Origin: Rhodoplanes sp. Z2-YC6860
Lineage (GTDB): Bacteria; Pseudomonadota; Alphaproteobacteria; Rhizobiales; Xanthobacteraceae
Direction: 5' to 3'
Assembly (NCBI RefSeq): GCF_001579845.1
Contig: NZ_CP007440.1
Coordinates: 620,001-684,000 of the forward strand
DNA length: 64,000 nucleotides
Below, piece by piece: positions 8,402 to 17,466 of this stretch. Numbering within the stretch: position 1 is the first letter of the stretch; every line of letters begins with the position of its first letter. The position numbers and the translations under genes were made by a program. The notes beneath the pieces are model-generated. The model was not told where the DNA came from, did no database searches, and saw only the letters and a list, made by a program, of their open reading frames with translations.

Positions 8402-9376
8402 ATGAAGATGCGGTTCGTTGCAATGCTGATGGCGATTGGAGCGCTTGCGGCGACGCCGCGTGGCGCCGCGGCGCAGGATTACCCGACGCATACGGTGACG
8501 ATCCTCTGTCCGTTTGCGGCCGGCGGCGGCACCGATCTGATCGCGCGCTCGATCGCGGCAAAGCTGGAGCGCCGCCTGGGCCAGTCGTTCATTGTCGAGA
8601 ACCGTCCCGGCGCCGGCACCACCATCGCGGCTGCCGCCACCGCCAAGGCTTCGCCTGACGGCTACACATTGATGCAGGCGACCAGCGGCACGATGTCGAT
8701 GAATCCGACCATCTTCAAAAACCTGCCCTATCAACCGGACAAGGACGTTGTGCCGGTCGCGCTGTCCGCCGGCGTGCCGTTCCTTCTGGTGGTCAACCCC
8801 GCACTGCCGGTGCAAAGCGTGGCGGATCTCGTGAAGCTCGCCAAGCAGAAGCCTTTGACCTACGGCTCCGGTGGCGTGGGATCGTTCCACCATCTGAACG
8901 CCGAGCTGTTCTCCAGCATGACGGGAATCAAGATGACGCATGTGCCTTACAAGGGCAGCGTGCCGGCGATGACCGATCTGGTCGCGGGCCAGATCGATGT
9001 GCTGTTCGTCGACATCGGTCCGTCGATCCAGCTGATCCGAGCCGGCAAGGCCCGGGCGCTGGGCATCACCAGTGCACAACCGGCCGCGGCCACGCCGGAA
9101 ATTCCGCCGCTCGACAAAGTGGGCGTGCCGGGTTTCGACACCACGGCCTGGCAGATGCTGGTCGCGCCCGGCGGCACGCCGCGACCGATCCTGGAAAAAC
9201 TCAATTCCGAAACAAATGCGATCGTGCAGTCCGACGAGATCCGCAAGCAGTTCATCGATATGGGTCTGGAGCCAATCGGAAAAGGATCGCTGAAAGAACT
9301 GGAAGCCTTCGTCAAATCCGAGACAGCGCGCTGGGCGCCGGTTATACGAAATGCGGGGCTGGCCGGGTCCCAATAG
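8402..9376 (+). CDS. tripartite tricarboxylate transporter substrate-binding protein (TctC/Bug), copy 1
   Basis: 324 aa with a cleavable signal peptide ending around AAAQDYPTH. Family motifs follow in order: LCPFAAGGGTDLIARSIA, VENRPGAGTTIAAAA, SPDGYTL, THVPYKGS and the terminal AGLAGSQ. Bug proteins bind carboxylates or similar small ligands in the periplasm, usually for TctAB-type permeases. No tctA or tctB lies here, so it would depend on a permease elsewhere or act as a sensor. It is the first of four tandem paralogues on one strand, 24 bp before the next. Confidence 0.9.
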   Translation: MKMRFVAMLMAIGALAATPRGAAAQDYPTHTVTILCPFAAGGGTDLIARSIAAKLERRLGQSFIVENRPGAGTTIAAAATAKASPDGYTLMQATSGTMSMNPTIFKNLPYQPDKDVVPVALSAGVPFLLVVNPALPVQSVADLVKLAKQKPLTYGSGGVGSFHHLNAELFSSMTGIKMTHVPYKGSVPAMTDLVAGQIDVLFVDIGPSIQLIRAGKARALGITSAQPAAATPEIPPLDKVGVPGFDTTAWQMLVAPGGTPRPILEKLNSETNAIVQSDEIRKQFIDMGLEPIGKGSLKELEAFVKSETARWAPVIRNAGLAGSQ

Positions 9377-9400
9377 AAAAGCAAGGAAGGAAACTCGAGG

Positions 9401-10381
9401 ATGGCGTTTGGAATGGGCCGTGTTTTGATCGCGGCAATGTTGGCTGCGGGTTTGAGCGCCGCTGCGTGCGCGCAGGATTATCCGTCGCGCCCCGTTACGA
9501 TGGTGGTGCCGTTCACGAGCGGTGGCTCGACCGAGATCATGGCGCGGCTGATCGCGCAGGGGCTTGAAACCAAGCTCGGCAAGCCGGTGATCGTCGAGAA
9601 CAAGCCTGGCGCCGGCACGGTGATCGGCTCGAACTTCGTCGCGAAGTCCGAACCCGACGGCTACACGCTGCTGATGGGCACCTCGTCGCCGATCGCCATC
9701 AACGTCACGGTCTACAAGGCGCTGCCCTACAATCCCGCGACCGACTTCGTGCCGCTGGCGATGGTGGCCGAGAGCCCGTTCGTGCTCGTGGTCAACAACG
9801 ATCTGCCGGTGAAGACCGTCCCCGAGCTGATCGCCTATGCCAAGGCCAATCCCGGCAAGCTGTCGTTCGGCTCGGGCGGGCCTGGCGCGCCGCATCACCT
9901 GTTCGCCGAGTTGTTCGCGAGCATGGCCGGCATCAAGATGACGCACGTGCCCTATCGCGGCAGCCTGCCGGCGTTGAACGACGTGCTGGCCGGTCACATC
10001 CAGCTGATGTTCGTCGATCTGCCGCCGGCCGTCGGCATGATTTCGAGCGGAAAAATCCGCGCGCTCGGCGTCACGCCCGCGAAGCGGCTCGCCGCGCTGC
10101 CGGATGTGCCGACCATTGCCGAGGCCGGTGTCCCAGGCTACTCGGCCGCTGCATGGTTCATGGTCGTGGCGCCGGCCAAGACGCCAAAGCCGGTCGCCGA
10201 TCGCCTGCATGCCGATCTGAAGGAGGTGCTAAGCTCGGCTCAGACCCGCGAGCAGATCGACAAGCTCGGCCTGACGCCGCTCGATACGCCGCCGATCGCC
10301 ACGATGCAGGACTTCGTGAAGTCCGAGATCGCGCGCTGGGGCAAGGTGGTGGAAGCTGCCGGGATTGCGGGCTCGCAATAG
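9401..10381 (+). CDS. TctC/Bug substrate-binding protein, copy 2
   Basis: 326 aa. The signal peptide (MLAAGLSAAACA) is followed by QDYPSRPVTMVVPFTSGGST. The usual GGGTD or GGATD ligand loop is here SGGSTEIMAR. Further on are VENKPGAGTVIGSN, EPDGYTLLMG, THVPYRGSLPALNDVLAG and a C-terminal GIAGSQ. The close resemblance to copy 1 and the same strand and spacing indicate tandem duplication. Divergence in the loop residues suggests different ligands. A cysteine in the signal peptide (AACAQ) is not in a convincing lipobox. Confidence 0.9.
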   Translation: MAFGMGRVLIAAMLAAGLSAAACAQDYPSRPVTMVVPFTSGGSTEIMARLIAQGLETKLGKPVIVENKPGAGTVIGSNFVAKSEPDGYTLLMGTSSPIAINVTVYKALPYNPATDFVPLAMVAESPFVLVVNNDLPVKTVPELIAYAKANPGKLSFGSGGPGAPHHLFAELFASMAGIKMTHVPYRGSLPALNDVLAGHIQLMFVDLPPAVGMISSGKIRALGVTPAKRLAALPDVPTIAEAGVPGYSAAAWFMVVAPAKTPKPVADRLHADLKEVLSSAQTREQIDKLGLTPLDTPPIATMQDFVKSEIARWGKVVEAAGIAGSQ

Positions 10382-10450
10382 CGGGCCCGGCGTTGAACTG
10401 AAACGGACATTGGCGCGCACGCGTCAACGGAATTTCGACCGGAGTATAGA

Positions 10451-11434
10451 ATGCTGACTGCACGCTGGGCCGCGGCCGTTGTCGCATGTCTTTTTCTGAC
10501 GGCTGCTTCATCGGTGCAGGCCGACGACTATCCGTCGCGGCCGATCACTTTGGTCCTGCCGCTCGCCGCCGGCGGCGCGATGGACGTCTTCGCCCGCGGC
10601 CAGTTCGAGCCCAAGCTGAGAGAGCGGTTCGGCAAGCCTGTGATCGTCGAGAACCGCACCGGCGGCGGCACGGTGATCGCCGCGAACGCAGTGGCGAAAT
10701 CCCCGCCTGACGGCTACACGCTGTTCTTTACGCCGGCCGGCACGCTCACCACCAATGCGACGCTCTACAAGAAGCTGCCGTATGATCCGGTCAAAGACTT
10801 CACGCCGGTCGCGTTGACCTCGTCGGTGACCTTCGTGCTGGTGGTGAACCCGTCGCTGCCGGTGCATTCGGTCAAGGAACTCGTTCAATACGCCAAGCAG
10901 CGGCCCGGTGAGCTTTCGTTCGGCTCGACCGGTATCGGCGCCACGCCGCACCTCGCGGTCGAGATGATCATGCGCGAGGCCGGACTGAAGATGACGCATG
11001 TGCCCTATCGTGGCATGCCGCCTGCGGTGAACGACGTGATCGGCAATCACGTGCAGATGGTGTTTGCCGATCCGACGGTCGCTGCGCCGCTGATCAAGGA
11101 GGGCCGGCTCCGCGCGCTCGCGGTGTCGTCCAAGGTGCGCATCGTCGCGCTGCCCGATGTGCCGACCATGGAGGAGGCGGGCTTTCCCGGTTTCGAAGCG
11201 ACGTCGTGGCACATGATCGTCGGCCCGGCGGGCCTGCCGAACGACATCGTCGGAAAGCTCAACGCCGAGTTCAAGCAGATGGCCGCGTCGGACGACTACA
11301 AGGCGCAGGCCGACCGGATGGGATTGCTGGCGATCCAGACGCCGCCGCCGGACGAACTGAGAAAGTACCTCAATGCCGAGATCGCGCGTTGGGGCCAGCT
11401 TGTGAAGGACGTCGGCATCGCCGGGACGGAGTGA
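10451..11434 (+). CDS. TctC/Bug substrate-binding protein, copy 3
   Basis: 327 aa with a signal peptide ending ...SSVQADDYPSRP. The ligand loop reads LPLAAGGAMDVFAR. VENRTGGGTVIAAN, PPDGYTLFFT and THVPYRGMPPAVNDVIGN follow. The family C-terminus is altered to GIAGTE. The stop codon overlaps the ATG of copy 4 (TGATG), so these two at least are translated as a pair. The ligand is unknown. Confidence 0.9.
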   Translation: MLTARWAAAVVACLFLTAASSVQADDYPSRPITLVLPLAAGGAMDVFARGQFEPKLRERFGKPVIVENRTGGGTVIAANAVAKSPPDGYTLFFTPAGTLTTNATLYKKLPYDPVKDFTPVALTSSVTFVLVVNPSLPVHSVKELVQYAKQRPGELSFGSTGIGATPHLAVEMIMREAGLKMTHVPYRGMPPAVNDVIGNHVQMVFADPTVAAPLIKEGRLRALAVSSKVRIVALPDVPTMEEAGFPGFEATSWHMIVGPAGLPNDIVGKLNAEFKQMAASDDYKAQADRMGLLAIQTPPPDELRKYLNAEIARWGQLVKDVGIAGTE

Positions 11435-12420
11435 TGATCGCAGGAGCCATGCGAGCCTGGGCCGTCGCAACCGTGCTGGTTTGCACGGCGCCGTCTGCCT
11501 GGTCGCAGGTTTCAGGCTATCCAAACCGCACCGTGACCATCGTCGCGCCGGCTGCACCGGGCGGGCTCTATAGTCTCTTTGCACGTTTGATCGGCTCGAA
11601 GCTCGAGCAGCGTTTCGGCAAATCTTTCGTGGTCGAGAACAAGCCGGGCGCAAGCTCGATCGTCGGCTCGCTTGCGGTGATCCGCTCACCGCACGACGGC
11701 TATACGCTGATGGTCGCCAACACCAGCGGGCTCGCCGCCAACGTCACCCTCCACAAGAGTTTGCCCTACGAACCGCTGAAAGACTTCGCGCCGGTGTCGC
11801 TGATCTCCCGGGTTCCCGAGGTTCTGGTGGTGAATGCCGCGCTGCCGGTCGTCTCGCTCGCCGACCTCGCGCAGCTCGCCAAGGCGACACCTGGAGGCTT
11901 GAGCTTCGCCTCGGCGGGCGCCGGCACCGCGCAGCACCTGAGCGGCATCGAGCTTGGCGCGGCGCTCGGCGTGCCGGTGACGCATGTGCCTTACAAGGGC
12001 ATGCAGCCGGCCATCGCCGATGTGGCCGGCGGCCACATCCCGTTCATGTTCAGCCCGATCTCGTTCGCGCTGCCGCTCGCTCAAGCCGGCAAGCTCCGCA
12101 TGCTCGGCGTCACCACGGCCGAGCGGATCGAGGCGGTGCCCGATGTGCCGCCGCTGATCGAGGTAGGGCTCAAGCAGTTCGACGCCGTGTCCTGGTTCAT
12201 GCTGGTGGCGCCGGCCGGCACGCCCGCCGACATCGTCGGCAAGCTGCACCAGGAGGTGAGGGCGGTGATGGCCGATCCCGAGGTCCACCGGGAGTTCGTC
12301 AAGCTGGGCCTCGCTCCGGTGCAGTCGCCGCCGCCCGAGGATCTCCCGGGCTTCGTGCGATCCGAAATCGTGGTCTGGGGCGAGATCATCCGGCGGGCGG
12401 GGCTCGCCGGCTCGCAGTAG
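11434..12420 (+). CDS. TctC/Bug substrate-binding protein, copy 4
   Basis: 328 aa from the ATG at 11434, which overlaps the preceding stop and directly precedes a signal peptide (MRAWAVATVLVCTAPSAWS). An in-frame extension back to 11206 lies inside copy 3 and is ignored. The ligand loop is more divergent (AAPGGLYSLFARLIG), and VENKPGASSIVGS, SPHDGYTLMV, THVPYKGMQPAIADVAG and AGLAGSQ follow. It is the last gene before the tRNA. Confidence 0.9.
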   Translation: MIAGAMRAWAVATVLVCTAPSAWSQVSGYPNRTVTIVAPAAPGGLYSLFARLIGSKLEQRFGKSFVVENKPGASSIVGSLAVIRSPHDGYTLMVANTSGLAANVTLHKSLPYEPLKDFAPVSLISRVPEVLVVNAALPVVSLADLAQLAKATPGGLSFASAGAGTAQHLSGIELGAALGVPVTHVPYKGMQPAIADVAGGHIPFMFSPISFALPLAQAGKLRMLGVTTAERIEAVPDVPPLIEVGLKQFDAVSWFMLVAPAGTPADIVGKLHQEVRAVMADPEVHREFVKLGLAPVQSPPPEDLPGFVRSEIVVWGEIIRRAGLAGSQ

Positions 12421-12548
12421 GTGCCCGATTCGCCTCCAATTGGGAGGAGATTCTGAAAAATTGCCGCTGAAGCGGGCGAAATCACTGCGCTCTTGTTTGC
12501 CCGCGCCGCATTGGATAGATACACCCGCTCAACGCCCAATCTGGCTCC

Positions 12549-12638
12549 GGAGAGGTGGCAGAGTGGTTGAATGCACCGCACTCGAAATGCGGCATACGGG
12601 CAACCGTATCGGGGGTTCGAATCCCTCCCTCTCCGCCA
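12549..12638 (+). tRNA. tRNA-Ser (anticodon CGA)
   Basis: A 90-nt class II tRNA with encoded CCA. The acceptor GGAGAGG (12549-12555) pairs with CCTCTCC (12628-12634), followed by G and CCA. The anticodon stem CCGCA/TGCGG carries loop CTCGAAA, so the anticodon is CGA (reads UCG). A long variable arm (CATACGGGCAACCGTAT) confirms serine, and the T-arm is GGGGGTTCGAATCCC. Accessory DNA begins immediately downstream, so its 3' end is the probable attachment site of the island. Confidence 0.97.
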
Positions 12639-13402
12639 CGGCCCTTGTCAAAATCGTTCTCCGCAGATTAGGTCGCGGCAAAATACGCGGCGAATGAGGA
12701 CGATTTTTTGTCGATGGCTCTGCACTGCTTTGGACTGAAGCGCTATAAATTGGTTCTCCAGGCCTCGAATTCTCTCAACCTCTGTACTGCCGGTTAGAAG
12801 TACGGTTTGCGAAACCCAATAAAATCCTCGCGTTTCGACGCGTCGATTCCGGCCGGGTTCGAATTGCTGTCCCTTCCCAAATTGGCCGAAAAATTCTACT
12901 TCTTTCGCAATGAGGAGGTCGGCGGTTCGATCACGCCCGGCTCCGCCAACCCCAAAGTCCCGACGCCGTCGGCACTTTCCGTGATTTGGTAGACCTAGTG
13001 CCGTGCGAGTTTTGGGCCAGGTCGTCCGGCAACTCGTCCGTAACCGCGCAGGGACGTTCCGCGAGTTTTCTACACCGCGACTAGAAACGCTTTGCAGCCT
13101 ATGTTGTTGATGTCTTCTCGACCGCGTTGCGACCTGGAGCAACCAGGACGTGATGCTTGCAGGTCTTCTCACCATCGTAGCCTGCTTGGTAGCCGGTACA
13201 GCGGTGGCCCAACTGGATCCGAATTTGGCCAGGATGGCGCGCTGGCGGGCTTTCGTTGTAGTGCAATGCGTCCCAGCGAGTGCCGACCATTCCTAAATTC
13301 TTCCAAAGGCTTACATGTTTGCCTGCCGAGCGGTGCCGTCCGCTGCCAAATTTCCATGGCACAAAACTGGCACAAATCGGCTCAACGCTTTCTTGCTTCG
13401 CG
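12639..13402. other. island edge without intact genes
   Basis: About 760 bp between the tRNA and the first island gene. It contains a tRNA-Ala-like 3' fragment at 12900-12948. I see no integrase remnant. The apparent minus-strand reading frame with GAGRDRTADLLIA is a well-known spurious translation of tRNA sequence. Confidence 0.6.
12900..12948 (+). pseudogene. 3' half of a tRNA-Ala(CGC)-like gene, probable attachment-site relic
   Basis: The stretch reads as an anticodon loop TTTCGCAA, then GGAGGTCGGCGG, TTCGATC, ACGCC and CGGCTCC, ending GCCA. The T-stem GGCGG/ACGCC has one mismatch against the expected CCGCC. No 5' half is present. Integrases that target tRNA genes carry exactly such 3' halves in their att sites, so this is read as a displaced att copy from an earlier insertion. 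Confidence 0.6.
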
Positions 13403-14119
13403 TCAGCGCATCTCGATCCAGAGATGGCGCAGCTCGATGTCGCCCAAGGTTCCGATGCGGCTATGAACGGATGCAAGGGTGGCACTGCCTCCAGACGCAT
13501 CCAGCGACCCTATGGCGAGCCGGTCTGCCGCCGTCCAGCCGGCCTCTACGTCGGCCAGCTCGTCGATCCAACTGTTTATCCGTGTGTTCCAGTCGGTCGA
13601 CCCATCCGCCTGCAGGTAGCCAATCATCGCGCCGAGGCGATGGTTGGAACCATGATTCCCGGCCTTGAAGCGTTGAATGCCGCCCCTGCTCGAATGCTTG
13701 CAGAACACATATTCCCGCTCATCCCGCGCTTTGTCCTTAGGCGTCGGAAGCCGCTTACATTCGACAGGTAGCAGCGTGTCGAAATCGACATAGCGACGGC
13801 CTCCAACGATGATTGCCGTGCCAGTTGGAGCCGCGACCATATCCATGCGCCGCCCTGGCTGGTTCTCATCGGGCTCTTCTACGCGAAACTGAAGGCTGTC
13901 CCAACCGCCCGCGTGGCGTGAAGCGCTGTTAAGGTGCGCGCACAGCTGCGAAGTCAGGACGGTCTCTGCCGTTGCGGCCTTCCTCTCTACGCGCCCTCGC
14001 CATTTCGGAAGCTCTCCGGAAATAAAGCCCACAAGCTCATGGAGAAATGTTTGCGGCTTGTGAATGTCGCCCTTCAGGGTTCCCACAATCGCCGAACTAT
14101 TCGCTGAGTTTGCGAGCAT
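13403..14119 (-). CDS. putative PD-(D/E)XK endonuclease partner of the adjacent methyltransferase
   Basis: 238 aa. The segment RRMDMVAAPTG (D93) followed by the strand TLLPVECKRLP (E120-x-K122) resembles the D...ExK metal site of PD-(D/E)XK nucleases. The second half is Trp/Ala-rich without a recognisable domain. It lies 6 bp after the methyltransferase gene on the same strand, the usual layout of a restriction subunit behind its modification subunit. Cleavage of unmodified DNA is inferred from motif and context; the name of the family is not known to me. Confidence 0.6.
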   Translation of the reverse strand: MLANSANSSAIVGTLKGDIHKPQTFLHELVGFISGELPKWRGRVERKAATAETVLTSQLCAHLNSASRHAGGWDSLQFRVEEPDENQPGRRMDMVAAPTGTAIIVGGRRYVDFDTLLPVECKRLPTPKDKARDEREYVFCKHSSRGGIQRFKAGNHGSNHRLGAMIGYLQADGSTDWNTRINSWIDELADVEAGWTAADRLAIGSLDASGGSATLASVHSRIGTLGDIELRHLWIEMR

Positions 14120-14125
14120 CGGAAG

Positions 14126-16969
14126 TTAAAATCCCTGCGCTCGAAGGTCGGAAAGCGTTTCGTCTGCGTCGCGCAGAGCAATCGAAGGCAGCCAATAGCG
14201 TAGCCGGTCGGGCTTCAACAAAAAAATAAAGTTGCCGTCGTAAATCCGCGCGATGCGCGTCACGTGCAAATCTGTGCCGTGCTTGTTCTGCAGCAGGGCG
14301 TCAAGGCGTCCCCTTAGTTGTTCATCATCAGTCCAGTCCACTTCGCCATTTCCAAATACAAATGGAGCGCACAGGACGCCTGGCCACGAGCGTGGCGGGA
14401 GAGGTTTAAGAGCCGGTGACTTGTAGATCGCATTGATCTGGGCCGCGAATGTCTCCGCGAACGAAGGCACGCTCTTCAGGCCGTTTAGGAGCATCGCGGC
14501 CGAGTCTTCACCTAAGCGAACGAGATCGCGCTGGTAGTCCACAATGTCTCTAATGACGATGTTTTCGTTCTCGCTTAAATCGAGCGTACCTTCCTCTGGA
14601 TACGGCAAAGCGAGGATATCCGCGCCGGAAAGCGTCGTAGCTTTCTGAGTGAACAAGCGGACGCTCACAGCGGCGGCAAACGCGCGCAGCGCCGCGGCTT
14701 CACGCGACAGCCACTGGTCCACTTTCTTAAGCTTGTCCAGTTGCTCTTTCGGGGCGGCGAATCCGACGATCTTATTCTTGTAAGTGAGATAACTCTTTTC
14801 CCAGACGATGTGCGGAAGATCCATCTGTTCCCGAACCAGCAACATCGGGGGCGTAAAGCGCGCCTCAGACCTCGGACCTTCAATCGGCTTCTTCGCTGCG
14901 ACGGTAATTTCGGAAGTATCTATGCCGTCGACGGTCAGCGCTTCAGAAGGCAACAGCGGCTTTCCAACGATATGGGCCGCCGGGCGTGAGACTTTCTTTT
15001 GTCCTTCGATAAAACCTTCGCCGTAGTCCCATCCCAAGCTCTCTGCGTAAGCAGCGAGAGACCGCATCCCCTTGAAGCGGTCAACGAGGGTCAAAACTCT
15101 GCCGCCGCCGAGCAAATTGGCCCGCCATATACTGTCATTGGAGAGTGCCAGCTCTCGCGGCAACCAATGCAGGTCGTAGTAATCAATATCGAAGCCTTGC
15201 TCTGCATCGGCACGGCCGCTCCTGCGAAAGGTCGCATGGAGAATCTTGCGGTCCTTTGGCGGAGCTTCCGCGCCTGCCAATACAACGATGACTTTCGTAT
15301 CGGCGCCGCCCTTTTGGAAGAGCCCGCGCACAGAAATGAAGTCCAGAACTTCGCGGACATCCCACGTCTTGAGGAAATTCTGGCGGAAGCCGAGAGAGTT
15401 CTGATTGTAGAGGAAATTATATTGCTGGAGCATGCTGAGCACGCCGCCCGGTGCGACCATCTGCATTGCTTCATGCAAGAAGAGATAAGCCAGTTGTTTG
15501 TCAGGCAGCGAACCGAACTTTTTCTCATACGCTGCGTAGCTGCTCTCGGCTCCGGGCGTGGTGAGGCTCGACTTAAAAGGGGGATTACCGACGACGACCC
15601 CCACCGGGGAGTCGATAAGCTGCTTCTCCTTCGCTTCAAAGAAACAGGAGTGATGGAGCGTTTTGCCGGCGAGCGCTGGAAACAGCTTGATGCTCGCGCG
15701 GATAGCCTCGGGCTCAAGAGCATCGCAAAGCGCAAGGCACAAGCTGAAGGCTGCGAGCTCTACCGCGCCTTCTTCAAGATCAACGCCATGCACGCGCTTA
15801 AGAAGCCCCTTAAGCACAGTGACATTGGGCCGCTTCCAGTTGTTGCGGCTGCGCCAGTGAAGGACAAGGCGTTTGTAGGCCTCGACCAGAAAAATCCCCG
15901 AGCCGCAACTCGGATCGAGAATGACCTCTTCCGTTTCCGCAAGGCGATCGAGACGATTCCAACTCAGGGCCTCGTCCAACATCAGGCGCACCACGAACGG
16001 CGGTGTGTAAACGGATGAATCCTTGTCGGTGACGAACAGCTGATAAATATGGCTGATGAGTTCGACTGGCAGGTCCTTGAAGGAGTACAACTGCCAAAGG
16101 GTCAGTTGTCCGTACTTATCTTCGCGGCCTTCAACAAGGCGCGCAAAACGCGCCAGCTGAGCATTTCCCTTAAGCGTATCGGCGTCTTCGTCTCTTAGCG
16201 TGAATACGTTTCCGTTGAAGCGCTCTTCAAGGTTCGACAACAACTTCACGAGCGCCTTGCCGTTGGCAAGTACCTCGAAGAATTTCTTTGCCTTCGGAAC
16301 GTAGTGAGCGAAGTAGCCGTCAGGAAATACGTCTCGCTCTTCAAGGTACGCGATGAGCAAACAAAGGATCAGGAGTTTGCGACGAAGGTGTCGTTTCAGA
16401 ATCTGCTCTTCGTTCAAGTCGTCATGAAGCTCTTTGACTTGCTCGATAAGGCGCTTGTGTGCGGCCTTGCTCGCGGAGAGCATCTCCTTGCAGACCGCGG
16501 GGTCATCCCACAAGGTGCCATTGCGAAGCCTCGCCGCGTCCCACCAAGGGTCTGAACTTACAGCCGCGGCGACCTGCAGTGTCTTGTAGGGTTTGCAAAC
16601 GGTCGCGCCGCTCTTCGAAACGAAATCGGGGTTATGCGCGCACCGAAAGAGTTGCACCAAGCCCGGCGTCTTTCTGTACGCCAGCGGAACACCGCCCCAA
16701 CTCCACAGACGCCGGTGAAGCTCGCCAAACGTCTCGTCATCGGCGGGGCCGTTGGAGACGAATACGAAGGCCTGCGCGGTCGATGGCCGGTGATTCCGGC
16801 TTGCTTCGAAGAATACCGCTGTCGCGCCGAAGGCCTTTGCCTTCTCCATCACCGCGACCTCTTCCGGCGGTCGGCCGTCCGGGCTGAACGTCGCCACGGG
16901 GATAAGCCCATCGGGGAGATCGGCTTGCGCCGTCCCCACATCGATCAGCCATTGAGCGGTCACGGTCAT
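14126..16969 (-). CDS. N6-adenine DNA methyltransferase, restriction-modification type
   Basis: 947 aa from the ATG at 16969 (MTVTAQWLID, with GGGGGCAGCTGAG upstream; an in-frame TTG lies 33 nt further out). SAM-binding motif I is LDPSCGSGIF (~352-358) and catalytic motif IV is VVGNPPFK (~462-465), the NPPF class that methylates adenine N6. A helical region precedes motif I and a large C-terminal part (~600-947) probably recognises target DNA. No D..ExK motif is evident inside the protein, so cleavage probably depends on the small nuclease-like gene that follows. Confidence 0.85.
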   Translation of the reverse strand: MTVTAQWLIDVGTAQADLPDGLIPVATFSPDGRPPEEVAVMEKAKAFGATAVFFEASRNHRPSTAQAFVFVSNGPADDETFGELHRRLWSWGGVPLAYRKTPGLVQLFRCAHNPDFVSKSGATVCKPYKTLQVAAAVSSDPWWDAARLRNGTLWDDPAVCKEMLSASKAAHKRLIEQVKELHDDLNEEQILKRHLRRKLLILCLLIAYLEERDVFPDGYFAHYVPKAKKFFEVLANGKALVKLLSNLEERFNGNVFTLRDEDADTLKGNAQLARFARLVEGREDKYGQLTLWQLYSFKDLPVELISHIYQLFVTDKDSSVYTPPFVVRLMLDEALSWNRLDRLAETEEVILDPSCGSGIFLVEAYKRLVLHWRSRNNWKRPNVTVLKGLLKRVHGVDLEEGAVELAAFSLCLALCDALEPEAIRASIKLFPALAGKTLHHSCFFEAKEKQLIDSPVGVVVGNPPFKSSLTTPGAESSYAAYEKKFGSLPDKQLAYLFLHEAMQMVAPGGVLSMLQQYNFLYNQNSLGFRQNFLKTWDVREVLDFISVRGLFQKGGADTKVIVVLAGAEAPPKDRKILHATFRRSGRADAEQGFDIDYYDLHWLPRELALSNDSIWRANLLGGGRVLTLVDRFKGMRSLAAYAESLGWDYGEGFIEGQKKVSRPAAHIVGKPLLPSEALTVDGIDTSEITVAAKKPIEGPRSEARFTPPMLLVREQMDLPHIVWEKSYLTYKNKIVGFAAPKEQLDKLKKVDQWLSREAAALRAFAAAVSVRLFTQKATTLSGADILALPYPEEGTLDLSENENIVIRDIVDYQRDLVRLGEDSAAMLLNGLKSVPSFAETFAAQINAIYKSPALKPLPPRSWPGVLCAPFVFGNGEVDWTDDEQLRGRLDALLQNKHGTDLHVTRIARIYDGNFIFLLKPDRLRYWLPSIALRDADETLSDLRAQGF

Positions 16970-17002
16970 CTCAGCTGCCCCCGAAGGCTGTCTCGCGAGC
17001 AA

Positions 17003-17466
17003 AATGCTGCAGATGTCCTGGCGATGCCCCCGTGGATGCCATCGGACAAATGGAATTTTGGGGCATTTGCTGCCATGCCCTCAAGCGCTTAGTAGCCCGT
17101 CGGCGCAGGATTTTGTATCGGAAAGATTGATTCTTTCCTTCTGTATCGCGCGCAACACGCGCCGCGTACTTACTCGCAAGCCCTCGCTCCATCGTGTTGT
17201 GCAAATACCCGAGTGCCAAGCCTGCGTTCGGCAACCGTCTGTCAACTGGGACAATACCGAATGGCTTGGGACCCAGTTCCGCACGCGCGTGCGATTCATG
17301 CGAGCCAGCGTGCGTCGCAGTTCGGAAATAGCGGTGCGCAGGCTGGCCGTGGCCATCCACAGGGTCTCCCTTGGAGCTGGAATGTTCTATATTTGTTCTC
17401 TTTGAGTGAATGTCAATTGCTCTCCTCAAAACCCGAGAAATGCGGGCTTTTGGGAAGCGATGAGCC
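17003..17466. other. gap between the two methyltransferase genes
   Basis: About 460 bp. A 91-codon minus-strand frame (17356-17081, MATASLRTAISEL...) has a modest GGAGA upstream, but its product is not recognisable and its composition resembles neither neighbour. No gene is called. No convincing terminator or promoter was found. Confidence 0.4.

Noticed and set aside
7727-10210. Very long minus-strand open frame (827 codons) opposite the hydrolase and Bug genes
   Set aside because: It is antisense to three well-supported genes with signal peptides and family motifs. Its translation is Arg/His/Asp-rich, typical of the complementary frame of GC-rich coding DNA.
10508-11689. 393-codon minus-strand open frame opposite Bug copies 3 and 4
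   Set aside because: Antisense shadow of conserved genes; low-complexity His/Arg composition and no recognisable domain.
12648-13175. 175-codon minus-strand frame containing GAGRDRTADLLIA
   Set aside because: This peptide is the known artefact of translating a tRNA 3' end. It marks the tRNA-Ala-like remnant instead.
16971-17429. 153-codon minus-strand frame between the methyltransferase genes
   Set aside because: No recognisable domain, no convincing start site, and it overlaps the methyltransferase start region.
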